A model generated the notes under the pieces. The model was given only the letters and a program-made list of their open reading frames with translations, had not been told where the DNA came from and did no database searches. From an uncultured Prevotella sp. (lineage in GTDB: Bacteria; Bacteroidota; Bacteroidia; Bacteroidales; Bacteroidaceae): a stretch of DNA of 64,000 nt. Position numbers and translations under genes: made by a program. The DNA lies in assembly GCA_946404405.1 (NCBI GenBank), contig CAMJDL010000004.1, positions 1 to 64,000 on the forward strand, in the 5' to 3' direction. The first letter of the stretch is position 1. Each line of letters starts with the position of its first letter. Below are positions 46,524 to 55,447 of this stretch, one piece after another.

Positions 46524-47822
46524 ATGATTTGGAACGAAAGTGTGGAATGCATGGATCGCGAACAGTTACGCGAAATACAAAGCATTCGTTTGAAGAAGAT
46601 GGCGGAGTATGTGTATCATAATACGCCGTTCTACCGTAAGAAATTCCAGGAAATGGGACTGGAACCTGGTGATATCAAGTCGATAGACGATATCACTAAG
46701 TTGCCGTTTACCAACAAGTTGGACCTGCGCGACAACTATCCTTTTGGACTGGCTGCTGTCCCGATGTCGCAGATAGTACGTATCCACGCCTCCAGTGGTA
46801 CGACGGGTAAACCCGTAGTGGTGCTGTACACGAGGAAGGACCTGGCTATGTGGGCTGAGGCTATCTCACGTGCCTTTACGGCATACGGTGCCGGTAAGGA
46901 CGATATCTTCCAGGTGGCCTATGGCTACGGCTTGTTTACCGGTGGTCTGGGTGCCCATGATGGCGCTACGAATATCGGTGCCAGTGTGATACCCATTTCG
47001 AGCGGTAATACGCAGAAGCAGATGACGCTGATGCACGACTTTGGTACGACTATCCTCTGCTGTACGCCCAGCTACGCTATGTTCTTAGGCGAGGCTATGC
47101 AGGAGTGCGAGTGGAGTAGGGATGAGTTCAAACTGAAGATAGGTGTCTTTGGTGCTGAGCCATGGACAGAGAAGATGCGCGCAAAACTTGAGGAAAGTCT
47201 TGGCATTAAGGCTTACGATATTTATGGACTCTCGGAGATTGCAGGTCCTGGCGTAGGCTACGAGTGCGAACACCAGTGTGGCACGCACCTGAACGAGGAC
47301 TATTTCTATCCGGAAATACTGAATCCAGAGACGGGAGAGCCGATGCCCGAGGGACAGCTTGGCGAACTGACGTTCACCCACCTCACTAAGGAGGGTATGC
47401 CGTTGCTGCGCTATCGTACCCATGACTTGACAGCTTTGCATTACGAGAAATGTAAGTGCGGACGTACCTTGGTACGTATGGACCGTATTCTGGGCCGTTG
47501 CGACGATATGCTGATTATCCGTGGTGTCAACGTATTCCCGTCGCAGATTGAGGATGTCATTCTGAAATTACCTGAGTATGAGCCTCACTTCTTCCTGACC
47601 GTTGACCGTGTGAACAATACCGATACCGCTGAATTGAAGGTCGAGGTGAAGGAAGACTTCTTTACCGACGATATGGCTACGATGGTGGGTCTGCAGAAGA
47701 AACTTGAAGCAGAGCTGCGTAGCGTTATCGGTTTGGGCTTCAAGGTGAAGCTGGTAGAACCGAAGGGAATCGAACGCTCGGAAGGTAAGGCCAAGCGTGT
47801 CGTCGACAACAGAAAAATTTGA
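46524..47822 (+). CDS. paaK: Phenylacetate-CoA ligase
   Basis: The enzyme joins an aryl acetate such as phenylacetate to CoA at the cost of ATP. The AMP-binding motif is IHASSGTTGKPVVVLYTRKD, with YDIYGLSEIAGPG and the C-terminal DMLIIRGVNVFPSQIED. The frame is open further upstream, but ATG 46524 gives the normal length (432 aa) and the promoter -7 box is 44 bp before it. Together with the ACT protein downstream it matches the anaerobic arrangement in which such ligases handle arylacetates formed from aromatic amino acids; no indolepyruvate oxidoreductase genes are in the window. Confidence 0.92.
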   Translation: MIWNESVECMDREQLREIQSIRLKKMAEYVYHNTPFYRKKFQEMGLEPGDIKSIDDITKLPFTNKLDLRDNYPFGLAAVPMSQIVRIHASSGTTGKPVVVLYTRKDLAMWAEAISRAFTAYGAGKDDIFQVAYGYGLFTGGLGAHDGATNIGASVIPISSGNTQKQMTLMHDFGTTILCCTPSYAMFLGEAMQECEWSRDEFKLKIGVFGAEPWTEKMRAKLEESLGIKAYDIYGLSEIAGPGVGYECEHQCGTHLNEDYFYPEILNPETGEPMPEGQLGELTFTHLTKEGMPLLRYRTHDLTALHYEKCKCGRTLVRMDRILGRCDDMLIIRGVNVFPSQIEDVILKLPEYEPHFFLTVDRVNNTDTAELKVEVKEDFFTDDMATMVGLQKKLEAELRSVIGLGFKVKLVEPKGIERSEGKAKRVVDNRKI

Positions 47823-47823
47823 G

Positions 47824-47871
47824 CTCGAAATATCGAAGCATTGAAACATCGAAATAACGAAATAAAATCAA
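47824..47871. repeat. Short heptad array (CGAAATA type)
   Basis: The 50 bp between paaK and the ACT gene consist of units such as CGAAATA, TCGAAGC, ATTGAAA, CATCGAA, a third sequence type with a 7-bp period in this window. Confidence 0.6.
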
Positions 47872-47875
47872 AACT

Positions 47876-48301
47876 ATGTTAGCAAAACAATTATCGATTT
47901 TCCTGGAGAATAAGTCGGGACGTCTGACAGAGGTTACCGACGTATTGGGCGAGGCAGGTGTCAATCTCTCGGCCATGAGTATTGCAGATAACTCTGACTT
48001 TGGCATCCTGCGCTGTATCGTCAGTGACCCTGACAAGGCCTATCAGGTGCTGAAAGCCAACCATTTTGCAGTGAAGATAACCGACGTTATTGGCTTCGTA
48101 TGCCCCAATGTCAGCGGTTCGCTGGCTAAGGTGATGCGCTATCTGGCCGATGCAGGTGTGTTTATCGAGTATATGTACTCGTTTGCCAATGGCGATGTGG
48201 CTCATGTCATTATCCGTCCTACTGACCTTGAAGGTTGCGAGCGCATCCTGACAGACAAGAAGGTGGAGCTGATGGCGGCTAGTGATCTCTACAAACTCTA
48301 A
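47876..48301 (+). CDS. Two-ACT-domain regulatory protein
   Basis: The 141-aa product has two ACT domains (residues 1-70: LSIFLENKSGRLTEVTDVLG; 71-141: VGFVCPN-type opening VIGFVCPNVSGSLAKVMRYL). ACT domains bind amino acids. Stand-alone copies of this type sit next to paaK in many anaerobes and are thought to sense aromatic amino acids or regulate the ligase step. It follows paaK after 53 bp, with no promoter in between, so they are probably co-transcribed. Confidence 0.9.
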   Translation: MLAKQLSIFLENKSGRLTEVTDVLGEAGVNLSAMSIADNSDFGILRCIVSDPDKAYQVLKANHFAVKITDVIGFVCPNVSGSLAKVMRYLADAGVFIEYMYSFANGDVAHVIIRPTDLEGCERILTDKKVELMAASDLYKL

Positions 48302-48327
48302 AAAAATCTTAAAAAGCGGGGCGAATG

Positions 48328-48360
48328 TTTGGCGGTTTGAAAAAAACGCTGTACCTTTGC
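48328..48360 (+). promoter_or_regulatory. Promoter of tRNA-Val
   Basis: TTTG (48328-48331) and TACCTTTGC (48352-48360) with a 20-bp spacer; the mature tRNA begins 20 bp later. Confidence 0.8.
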
Positions 48361-48379
48361 ACCCGCTTACAAAAAGCAC

Positions 48380-48457
48380 GGGCGTTTAGCTCAGCTGGTT
48401 TAGAGCATCTGCCTTACAAGCAGAGGGTCGGCGGTTCGAATCCGTCAACGCCCACCA
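48380..48457 (+). tRNA. tRNA-Val (anticodon TAC)
   Basis: GGGCGTT at the 5' end pairs with AACGCCC at 48447-48453. The anticodon arm reads CTGCCTTACAAGCAG with anticodon TAC (valine), the T arm contains GGTTCGAATCC, and CCA is encoded (48455-48457). It is followed by a GC-poor T-run (CTTTTTTTTG) after a short GAGTTCCGAAGCAATTCGGGACTC hairpin-like stretch that can end transcription. Confidence 0.96.
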
Positions 48458-48461
48458 AAGG

Positions 48462-48491
48462 AGTTCCGAAGCAATTCGGGACTCTTTTTTT
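48462..48491 (+). terminator. Terminator after tRNA-Val
   Basis: GAGTTCCGAA and TTCGGGACTC (from about 48461 to 48484) pair around GCAA, followed by a run of seven or more T. It lies directly after the tRNA 3' end. Confidence 0.8.
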
Positions 48492-48522
48492 GTTAAATAT
48501 CAAAAAAATGGTGTTGTGGCAG

Positions 48523-48574
48523 CAAATTATTCACTTTTCACTTTTCACTTTTCACTTTTATTTTGTACCTTTGC
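48523..48574 (+). promoter_or_regulatory. purB promoter preceded by a reverse-orientation heptad array
   Basis: TACCTTTGC (48566-48574) is a strong -7 element. The position of the -33 element is filled by TTTTCACTTTTCAC heptads, the reverse complement of the TGAAAAG arrays seen after other genes, so the -33 match is only partial (TTTT). Confidence 0.65.
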
Positions 48575-48628
48575 ACCACGTTTGAGAAAATATAGCTATA
48601 TATAATAATAAGGTATTAAGAGAAAGTC

Positions 48629-49978
48629 ATGGAATTAGACATGTTGACAGCCATCTCGCCTATAGATGGCCGCTACAGAGAGAAAACAAAGGAGTTGGCA
48701 GGATATTTTTCGGAGTATGCTCTGATTCGCTACCGTGTCCGTGTGGAGATAGAGTACTTCATTACGCTTTGTGAACTGCCTTTGCCCCAGTTGCAAGATT
48801 TCGACCATAGCCTGTTTGAACCCCTCCGCGACATCTATCGTAACTTCACTGAGCAGGACGCTCAGCGCGTAAAGGATATTGAGAAGGTCACCAACCACGA
48901 TGTCAAGGCCGTCGAATATTTCATTAAGGAAAAAATCGGTGTGCTCAGTGGTTTCGCCGCTGAAGCCAAAGAATTCATCCATTTTGGCCTGACCTCTCAG
49001 GACATCAATAACACCAGTGTGCCCTTGAGCATCAAGGAAGCTTTAGAGCAGGTGTACTATCCGATGGTGGAAGAACTGATTGAGCAGTTGAACGACTATG
49101 CTGAGCAATGGAAGCAGGTGCCCATGCTGGCCAAGACCCACGGACAGCCCGCCTCACCCACACGTCTGGGTAAAGAGGTCATGGTGTATGTCTATCGATT
49201 GGAAGAACAGCTGCGCGGTTTGAAAGATACGCCTATCACTGCCAAGTTCGGTGGCGCAACAGGTAACTATAATGCCCATCATGTGGCTTATCCTCAGTAC
49301 GACTGGCGCGAATTTGGTAACAAGTTTGTCAGCGAGAAGTTGGGCTTGGAGCGCGAGCAGTGGACTACACAGATTTCGAACTACGACTGGTTAGGTGCCA
49401 TCTTCGATGCCATGCGCCGTATTAATACCATCATTATTGACTTAGACCGTGACTTCTGGATGTATATCTCGATGGAGTACTTCAAGCAGAAGATCAAGGC
49501 CGGCGAGGTTGGTTCGAGTGCGATGCCGCATAAGGTAAACCCCATTGACTTTGAGAATTCAGAGGGCAACTTGGGTATGGCTAATGCCATCCTGCAGTTC
49601 CTGGCACAGAAATTGCCAGTGAGTCGTCTGCAGCGCGATTTGACAGACTCGACGGTACTCCGCAATTTCGGCGTTCCCATGGGACATGCCGTTATTGCTA
49701 TCCAGAGCACACTGAAGGGACTGCGTAAACTTATCCTGAATGAGGAGAAACTACAGCAGGATCTTGATAATACGTGGGCTGTAGTAGCTGAGGCTATCCA
49801 GACCATCCTGCGCCGCGAGGCCTATCCTAATCCTTATGAGGCACTGAAGGCGCTGACACGTACTAATCAGAAAATGACGGAAGAAACCATCCACGAATTT
49901 ATTCAGGGGCTCGATGTCAATGATGAAATCAAAGAAGAACTGATGGCTATTACGCCAAGTAATTACACAGGAATATAA
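48629..49978 (+). CDS. purB: Adenylosuccinate lyase
   Basis: PurB catalyses two steps of purine synthesis: cleavage of SAICAR and of adenylosuccinate, each releasing fumarate. The superfamily signature GSSAMPHKVNP is at residues 295-304, with THGQPASPT and the N-terminal AISPIDGRYREKT. The length (449 aa) is typical. Transcription starts from the promoter at 48566. A small hairpin (GAGCC/GGCTC) lies between it and the next gene, which may be in the same unit. Confidence 0.96.
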   Translation: MELDMLTAISPIDGRYREKTKELAGYFSEYALIRYRVRVEIEYFITLCELPLPQLQDFDHSLFEPLRDIYRNFTEQDAQRVKDIEKVTNHDVKAVEYFIKEKIGVLSGFAAEAKEFIHFGLTSQDINNTSVPLSIKEALEQVYYPMVEELIEQLNDYAEQWKQVPMLAKTHGQPASPTRLGKEVMVYVYRLEEQLRGLKDTPITAKFGGATGNYNAHHVAYPQYDWREFGNKFVSEKLGLEREQWTTQISNYDWLGAIFDAMRRINTIIIDLDRDFWMYISMEYFKQKIKAGEVGSSAMPHKVNPIDFENSEGNLGMANAILQFLAQKLPVSRLQRDLTDSTVLRNFGVPMGHAVIAIQSTLKGLRKLILNEEKLQQDLDNTWAVVAEAIQTILRREAYPNPYEALKALTRTNQKMTEETIHEFIQGLDVNDEIKEELMAITPSNYTGI

Positions 49979-50033
49979 TAACAACACAAAAAAGGGTGAG
50001 CCGTGAGGCTCTAACGTAAAAAACAACACAATT

Positions 50034-51437
50034 ATGGAATTCGAAAACGAAAACAAAAATCAAGAGCAGGCTGCTGAGCAGCAGCACACAGAAAACCACG
50101 AGAGTGGTTATCAAGCTAATTACCGTCCAGGACGCTCACCACGTCCACGTATTCACCAGCAGACCCGTCCTTACACACCAGGCGGATTTAACCGTCGTCA
50201 GAATGATGACGAAGGCGGTTTCCGTCCCGAGGGCTTCGGTGCCGGTTTGCAGAGTCAGTCACGTCCACAAGGAGAGTATAGTCAGCCTCGTGGCGGCTAT
50301 CGTCCCCGTAACAATTATAATCAGGAAGGTGGTTACCAGCCTCGTCAGCAACAGGGCGGCTACCGTCCCCGTCCACAATACGGACAACAGCAGGAAGGCG
50401 GCTATCAGCCTCGCCAACAGCAGGGTGGTTACCGTCCTCGTCCTCAATATGGTCAGCAGGAAGGCGGTTACCAGCCTCGCCAGCAGCAGGGTGGCTATCA
50501 GCCTCGCGGTGGTTACCAGCAGGGTGGCTATCAACCCCGCGGCGGTTATCAGCAGGGTGGCTACCAACCCCGTGGAGGTTATCAGCAGGGTGGCTATCAG
50601 GGACGTCCTCAGGGTGGCTTTGCTCCCAAAAAGAAGAAGCAGCAGAAGCCTTACGATCCCAATGCTAAGTATTCGTTGAAGAAGCGCATCGAGTATAAGG
50701 AGGAGAACTTCGATCCCAACGAACCTCTGCGCTTGAACAAGTATCTGGCTAATGCTGGCGTATGCAGCCGTCGTGAGGCCGATGAGTTCATTCAGGCAGG
50801 TGTGGTTACAGTCAATGGTGAGGTGGTTACTGAGCTGGGTACCAAGGTGTTGCGCAGCGATGAGGTGAAGTTCCACGATCAGCCTGTTACCATGGAAAAG
50901 AAGGTCTACGTCCTGCTGAACAAGCCCAAGGATTATGTCACTACGAGCGATGATCCCCAGCAGCGTAAGACCGTGATGGATCTCGTGAAGAATGCTTGTT
51001 CTGAGCGTATCTATCCTGTTGGTCGTCTGGACCGCAACACCACTGGTGTACTTCTGTTGACTAACGATGGCGACTTGGCTTCTAAGCTGACACATCCTAA
51101 GTTCCTGAAGAAGAAGATTTATCACGTACATCTGGATCATAACGTTACAGCCCACGATATGCAACAGATTGCTGAGGGTATTCAGTTAGAAGATGGCGAA
51201 ATTAAGGCCGATGCAATCGAGTATGCTAGTGATACCGATAAGAAACAGGTGGGTATTGAGATTCACTCTGGTAAGAACCGTATCGTACGCCGTATATTCG
51301 AGAGCCTCGGTTACAAAGTTGTCAAGCTTGACCGTGTACAGTTTGCCGGACTGACCAAGAAGAACGTTCGTCGTGGTGACTGGCGCTATCTCACTGAGGA
51401 AGAAGTAGACCGTCTGCGCATGGGGGCTTATGAGTAA
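50034..51437 (+). CDS. Pseudouridine synthase (RluB/RsuA family) with low-complexity N-terminal tail
   Basis: From about residue 229 this is a normal RsuA/RluB enzyme: S4 RNA-binding domain ([19 protein letters not shown]) and catalytic domain with [13 protein letters not shown], the Asp near 333 being catalytic. It should modify a uridine in 23S or 16S rRNA. The first 215 residues are very unusual: Gly/Tyr/Gln/Arg/Pro repeats ([17 protein letters not shown], then [11 protein letters not shown] several times) with almost no other residues. Such tails bind RNA or drive condensation in other proteins; that is inference here. Similar tails are known on this protein in several Bacteroidota. The start at 50034 follows a 55-bp gap from purB. 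Confidence 0.92.
   Translation: MEFENENKNQEQAAEQQHTENHESGYQANYRPGRSPRPRIHQQTRPYTPGGFNRRQNDDEGGFRPEGFGAGLQSQSRPQGEYSQPRGGYRPRNNYNQEGGYQPRQQQGGYRPRPQYGQQQEGGYQPRQQQGGYRPRPQYGQQEGGYQPRQQQGGYQPRGGYQQGGYQPRGGYQQGGYQPRGGYQQGGYQGRPQGGFAPKKKKQQKPYDPNAKYSLKKRIEYKEENFDPNEPLRLNKYLANAGVCSRREADEFIQAGVVTVNGEVVTELGTKVLRSDEVKFHDQPVTMEKKVYVLLNKPKDYVTTSDDPQQRKTVMDLVKNACSERIYPVGRLDRNTTGVLLLTNDGDLASKLTHPKFLKKKIYHVHLDHNVTAHDMQQIAEGIQLEDGEIKADAIEYASDTDKKQVGIEIHSGKNRIVRRIFESLGYKVVKLDRVQFAGLTKKNVRRGDWRYLTEEEVDRLRMGAYE
50326..50628 (+). repeat. In-frame repeats coding the RluB tail
   Basis: Units of about 60 bp (GGCGGCTATCAGCCTCGCC...) then units of 33 bp (coding [11 protein letters not shown]) follow each other in frame. 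Many silent differences show that the peptide pattern, more than the DNA, has been kept. Confidence 0.85.
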
Positions 51438-51440
51438 CGC

Positions 51441-51478
51441 TTCGCTAGTGAAAAGTGAATAGTGAAAAGTGAATAGAA
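51441..51478. repeat. Heptad array TGAAAAG/TGAATAG downstream of the RluB-like gene
   Basis: CGCTTCGCTAGTGAAAAGTG then AATAGTGAAAAGTGAATAG: the fourth example of CTAGTGAA followed by heptads directly after a stop codon. The preceding CGCTTCG is a relic of the hairpin seen whole at 33906. Confidence 0.78.
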
Positions 51479-51480
51479 CA

Positions 51481-52917
51481 ATGAAAAGAACAAAGATAGT
51501 TGACGTACTAAAGAGTACGGATTTTGGAAAAGAAGTATGTGTGAAGGGCTGGGTGCGTACGCACCGCAGTTCGAAGGCTGTAGACTTCATTGCGCTGAAC
51601 GATGGATCAACCATCAAGAACGTGCAGATTGTCGTCGACCCCACCAAGTTCGACGAGCAGTTGCTGAAGGATATAACTACAGGTGCTTGTATCAATGCCG
51701 AGGGTGTGCTTGTTGAGAGTCAGGGTGCTGGCCAGACTTCTGAGATTCAGGCCACTAATTTGGAGGTTTACGGCCTTTGCGGCAACGACTACCCCATGCA
51801 GAAGAAGGGACAGAGCTTTGAGGCGATGCGTAAAAATGCCCACATGCGTCTGCGTACTAATACCTTTGGTGCCGTGATGCGTATCCGCCACAATATGGCG
51901 ATGGCTATCCACACGTATTTCCACGAGCATGGCTTCTTCTATTTCCACACACCGCTGATTACCGCCAGCGACTGTGAGGGTGCCGGCAATATGTTCCAGG
52001 TAACCACCAAGAACCTGTATGACCTGAAGAAGGACGAAAGTGGAAAAATTATCTATGACGATGACTTCTTTGGTGAGCAGACCTCGCTGACTGTTTCTGG
52101 ACAGTTAGAGGGTGAACTCGGTGCTACGGCACTGGGTGCTATCTATACCTTCGGTCCTACATTCCGTGCTGAGAATAGTAACACACCTCGCCATTTGGCT
52201 GAATTCTGGATGGTAGAACCTGAGGTTGCTTTTTTGGATCAGGAAGAGTTGATGGATCTTGAAGAGGACTTCATCAAGTACTGTGTGAAGTGGGCACTTG
52301 ACAACTGTAAGGATGACCTCGCCTTCCTCAACCAGATGATTGACAAGACGCTGATTCAGCGTTTGGAGGGCGTGTTGAAGGAAACTTTTGTACGCTTGCC
52401 TTATACTGAGGGTATCAATATCCTGCAGGAAGCTATCAAGAACGGTAAAAAGTTCGAGTTCCCCTGCAACTGGGGCGACGACTTGGCTTCTGAGCACGAG
52501 CGCTACCTCGTTGAGGAGCACTTCAAAAAGCCAGTTATCATGACCGACTATCCACGTGCCTTCAAGTCGTTCTACATGAAGCAGAACGAAGAGCAGGGTG
52601 AGGGTAGTGTAGGTTACAAGGGCGCTGTTGCACCTGGTCCTACGATGCAGGGTACCGACGTGCTGTTCCCACAGATTGGTGAGATTATCGGTGGTTCCGT
52701 TCGTGAGGAGAGCTACGACAAGCTGATGGGAGAAATCAAGCGTCGTGATATGGATATGACCCATCTTTGGTGGTATATCGATACCCGCAAGTGGGGTTCA
52801 TGCCCACACGCAGGCTTCGGTCTTGGTTTCGAGCGTCTTATTCTGTTCGTAACAGGCATGCAGAATATTCGTGACGTGATTCCGTTCCCACGTACGCCGA
52901 AATCAGCAGAGTTCTAA
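51481..52917 (+). CDS. asnS: Asparaginyl-tRNA synthetase
   Basis: AsnRS charges tRNA-Asn. The N-terminal OB-fold anticodon domain ([20 protein letters not shown]) precedes the class II catalytic core (motif 2 region [20 protein letters not shown], motif 3 [16 protein letters not shown]). ATG 51481 was chosen over the GTG at 51469, which lies in the repeat array; this gives 478 aa. A strong terminator follows. Its presence implies direct charging of Asn rather than only the amidotransferase route. Confidence 0.96.
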   Translation: MKRTKIVDVLKSTDFGKEVCVKGWVRTHRSSKAVDFIALNDGSTIKNVQIVVDPTKFDEQLLKDITTGACINAEGVLVESQGAGQTSEIQATNLEVYGLCGNDYPMQKKGQSFEAMRKNAHMRLRTNTFGAVMRIRHNMAMAIHTYFHEHGFFYFHTPLITASDCEGAGNMFQVTTKNLYDLKKDESGKIIYDDDFFGEQTSLTVSGQLEGELGATALGAIYTFGPTFRAENSNTPRHLAEFWMVEPEVAFLDQEELMDLEEDFIKYCVKWALDNCKDDLAFLNQMIDKTLIQRLEGVLKETFVRLPYTEGINILQEAIKNGKKFEFPCNWGDDLASEHERYLVEEHFKKPVIMTDYPRAFKSFYMKQNEEQGEGSVGYKGAVAPGPTMQGTDVLFPQIGEIIGGSVREESYDKLMGEIKRRDMDMTHLWWYIDTRKWGSCPHAGFGLGFERLILFVTGMQNIRDVIPFPRTPKSAEF

Positions 52918-52939
52918 ACTGCTATAAGATAATTCTACA

Positions 52940-52988
52940 AGCAATGCTCTATTTTTCTTCAAGAAAATTTGGAGCATTGCTTTTTTTT
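52940..52988 (+). terminator. Terminator after asnS, overlapping the next promoter
   Basis: GCAATGCTC (52941-52949) and GAGCATTGC (52972-52980) pair, with an inner TTTTCTT/AAGAAAA helix and eight T residues after it. The TTTG at 52968-52971 inside this hairpin is also the -33 element of the next gene. Confidence 0.88.
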
Positions 52989-53000
52989 GTATATCTTTGC
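52968..53000 (+). promoter_or_regulatory. Promoter of the 53039 gene
   Basis: TTTG (52968-52971) and TATCTTTGC (52992-53000) with a 20-bp spacer, overlapping the asnS terminator. The start codon is about 40 bp downstream. Confidence 0.78.
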
Positions 53001-53038
53001 AGCATTAAATATTTATTAACTCTAAAAACAATAGAACA

Positions 53039-53839
53039 ATGAAGAAATTACTTTTGATCTGTGCGTTGGCAACCTGCGGTCTGTCACAGACGTATGCCCA
53101 GCTGGACGAAGACGATTATGGCTTCTTCAATCATGTCGCTCTCGGCGTGTCGGCAGGTACTGACGGTATTGGCATCCAGGTGGCCGCTCCATTGACTTAT
53201 CATTTTGCGGTTCGTGCCGGATATAACTTCTTGCCCAATATAAAATATAAGAAGGGCGTGAATGTTGGTACTGATGTTGATTTTGTGGATTATCCCAATA
53301 AGCAGAATGTGGATATTGAAGGTAAGTTGAATATGGGTGATTTCAACCTTCTGTTCGACTACTATCCTTTCCAGACCAGTACGTTTCGTATTACGGCCGG
53401 TGCCTATTTCGGCAAGGAGAAATTCGTGGAGGCTACGAATGCCAACGTTTTCTTGAAGCAGAGCGCATGGGGTAATAAGGGTCTCGAACTGGGTACAGGT
53501 GCTGCACCTTACACTATGGTTTCTGATGCTCAAGGTAATGTCAAGGCCAATGTCAAGGTGAATAGCTTTAAGCCGTATATCGGTATTGGTTTCGGACGTG
53601 CCGTTCCCAAGCATAATATTGGTATGCAATTCGACTTGGGCGTTCAGTTCTGGGGAAAGCCAGAGGTTTGGACAACCATCAATGACGAATGGGGCGTGAG
53701 CAAATACCAGAAAGTTGACAAGGATAGGATTACCAATCCCGACAAAGACTATCAGGATGTGAAGGATGCTGTCAAGCTCATTGAAAAGTTAAGCGTTTAT
53801 CCTGTACTGAGTTTCCGTCTCGTTGGACGTATCCTTTAA
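53039..53839 (+). CDS. Outer-membrane beta-barrel-like protein (paralogue of 42601)
   Basis: The 266-aa protein has a signal peptide (MKKLLLICALATCGLSQTYAQ) and strands alternating small and aromatic residues. VALGVSAGTDGIGIQVAAPL, VKVNSFKPYIGIGFGRA and PVLSFRLVGRIL match equivalent segments of the minus-strand protein at 42601, so both belong to one small-barrel family that I cannot name. It shares a transcript with the lipoprotein gene 41 bp downstream. Confidence 0.82.
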   Translation: MKKLLLICALATCGLSQTYAQLDEDDYGFFNHVALGVSAGTDGIGIQVAAPLTYHFAVRAGYNFLPNIKYKKGVNVGTDVDFVDYPNKQNVDIEGKLNMGDFNLLFDYYPFQTSTFRITAGAYFGKEKFVEATNANVFLKQSAWGNKGLELGTGAAPYTMVSDAQGNVKANVKVNSFKPYIGIGFGRAVPKHNIGMQFDLGVQFWGKPEVWTTINDEWGVSKYQKVDKDRITNPDKDYQDVKDAVKLIEKLSVYPVLSFRLVGRIL

Positions 53840-53880
53840 TTTATTAGATAGTATCAATAACAAACTAAAAAACAAAGATA

Positions 53881-54822
53881 ATGAATAAGAGTATTTTTTA
53901 TTGGGCAGTAGCAGCCTGCATAGCTGTGTGTAACATTTCCTGTGGTTCTGACGACAGCGATTCCTCTAATCCCCCTTCTTCGCAGTTGTCCACCCCAACG
54001 TATGCTGAAAAGGCTGTTGCCTATTCAATCAGCAATAATGAGGTGAAGGCTACTTCAGATGATGGTGTTTGCCTGACAGGATTGAACTTTACAGAGAGTG
54101 GAAAGGCCATTATAGAGGTAACAAAAGATGGCAAGAAAAAGTATGTGACCTATAATGTGGCGATTTCTGGTGATACCTATACGATTACTGACAACAGCGG
54201 TAAGCTGATTGGTACCGTGAAGAGCAGTGTGACGCGTGGTAGTAAGAGTGCAACGATTAATGTCAGTATTACGATTACCATCAATGGCGTGACTTATACT
54301 TTTACAACCAATTCTGCTGCAGCAGACATGGCTTTTGCTACGATGACTGGTGGTGATGCTCTGAAAAATATCGCCCGCACATGGACTATCAATAACATGA
54401 AGCTGACGCTGGAGAGTGAGGATCCGGACTTCAAGAGTCTCTCTATGACGGAGCAGAGTGGCAAACTGTCAGCTTTCGTTGCAGAGGTAAAGAAGCGTGA
54501 TACAGGTTTCTCTAATGAAGATATCGATCAGTTGAACAAGGAAGTCAAGAGCATAACTCTTGACCAGACTGGTTTGCTCTGCATTGAGTATAGCGATGGT
54601 GGTTCTGATGCCGCTACCTGGAGTTGGAGTGGTGGCAATTATTCCAATATCGCCTTGAAGTTGAAGGACAGCGAGATGGGTAATAAATTTATCCAGGACA
54701 ATACTAAGATTGCTGTGGAATTCTCAGGGACGTTATGTAAGTTTACGCTTACAACAACTCTGGATCGCGAAGGCAAGAAACCATTCGTGGCAACTTTGAA
54801 TCTGGTAATGCAGCCTAAGTAA
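53881..54822 (+). CDS. Lipoprotein of unknown function
   Basis: The signal peptide ends in NISC, and the mature N terminus is acidic and Ser/Pro-rich (GSDDSDSSNPPSS), typical of a surface-exported lipoprotein. The 280-residue remainder is a beta-rich body of repeated short strands (GKAIIEVTKDGKKKYVTYNV, ATINVSITITINGVTYTF) with no family I can name. It is second in an operon with the barrel-like gene, suggesting a barrel-lipoprotein pair at the outer membrane (inference). Its terminator lies inside the convergent cvfB-like gene. Confidence 0.82.
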   Translation: MNKSIFYWAVAACIAVCNISCGSDDSDSSNPPSSQLSTPTYAEKAVAYSISNNEVKATSDDGVCLTGLNFTESGKAIIEVTKDGKKKYVTYNVAISGDTYTITDNSGKLIGTVKSSVTRGSKSATINVSITITINGVTYTFTTNSAAADMAFATMTGGDALKNIARTWTINNMKLTLESEDPDFKSLSMTEQSGKLSAFVAEVKKRDTGFSNEDIDQLNKEVKSITLDQTGLLCIEYSDGGSDAATWSWSGGNYSNIALKLKDSEMGNKFIQDNTKIAVEFSGTLCKFTLTTTLDREGKKPFVATLNLVMQPK

Positions 54823-54823
54823 A

Positions 54824-55447
54824 TCAGACGAGGGCAATACCCTCATCCGATATTGTTATCAGTCGTCGGCGATAGAGATCGCCGACGGCTTTTTTGTATA
54901 TCTTCTTTGATACGCCGAATGTTTGGGCGATATCTTCGGCAGGACTCTTGTCGCCTAATGAGCAGAAACCACCGTTTTCCTGCAAATAGCGCAACAATTC
55001 GTCGCTGAAATCGAGTGCCCGTTCGTAACCGCTGTGCTTTTGGTAGCGTTCTACCTTGGCAGTCGCCATCAGACGGTGGGTCTTCTGGTCTTCCATCACG
55101 TAGACGTAGTAGCGCTGACCTTTTACCATGCGCTGTTTCTGTTCACGGAACGGACAAAACAAGTCTTTCATCAATCCCCAATTCAGAAAAGCACCGTATT
55201 CGTTGGTCCAGGCACACTCTAACCAGGCAAATTCGCCTACCTTGGCTAAAGGACGCAGGGTGGTGGCTATCAGTTTCTCGTCTTGGTCAAGATAGATGAA
55301 TACTTCGATAGTGTCACCGATGGTTTTGCCATCGGGAACATAGCGCGATGGCAACAGGATTTCGCCATCGTCGCCACCATCAAGGTAAAGGCCGAAGTCG
55401 ACGCGTTTCACAATGCGCAGGGTGTTGTAATCGCCGAGTTTAATCAT
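54824..55447 (-). CDS. S1-type RNA-binding protein, CvfB-like
   Basis: The 207-aa product begins with an S1-like OB fold ([33 protein letters not shown]) and a second one ([20 protein letters not shown]); the end ([20 protein letters not shown]) is a winged-helix-like region. This order matches CvfB/YitL proteins, although those are commonly longer (around 280 aa), so one OB domain may be missing. CvfB affects virulence factor expression in staphylococci; the role in Bacteroidota is unclear. Its start overlaps the lolD-like stop by 4 nt (ATGA), so translation may be coupled. Confidence 0.85.
   Translation of the reverse strand: MIKLGDYNTLRIVKRVDFGLYLDGGDDGEILLPSRYVPDGKTIGDTIEVFIYLDQDEKLIATTLRPLAKVGEFAWLECAWTNEYGAFLNWGLMKDLFCPFREQKQRMVKGQRYYVYVMEDQKTHRLMATAKVERYQKHSGYERALDFSDELLRYLQENGGFCSLGDKSPAEDIAQTFGVSKKIYKKAVGDLYRRRLITISDEGIALV
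54862..54895 (+). terminator. Terminator of the 53881 gene, inside the opposite coding sequence
   Basis: GTCGGCGAT (54865-54873), loop AGAG and ATCGCCGAC (54878-54886), extended by outer pairs to about 12 bp and followed by six T. It lies 40 bp past the plus-strand stop and within the C-terminal codons of the minus-strand gene. Confidence 0.85.

Noticed and set aside
50259..51164. 301-codon open frame opposite the RluB-like gene
   Set aside because: Its translation mirrors the repetitive tail ([18 protein letters not shown]) and the conserved enzyme on the plus strand accounts for the sequence.
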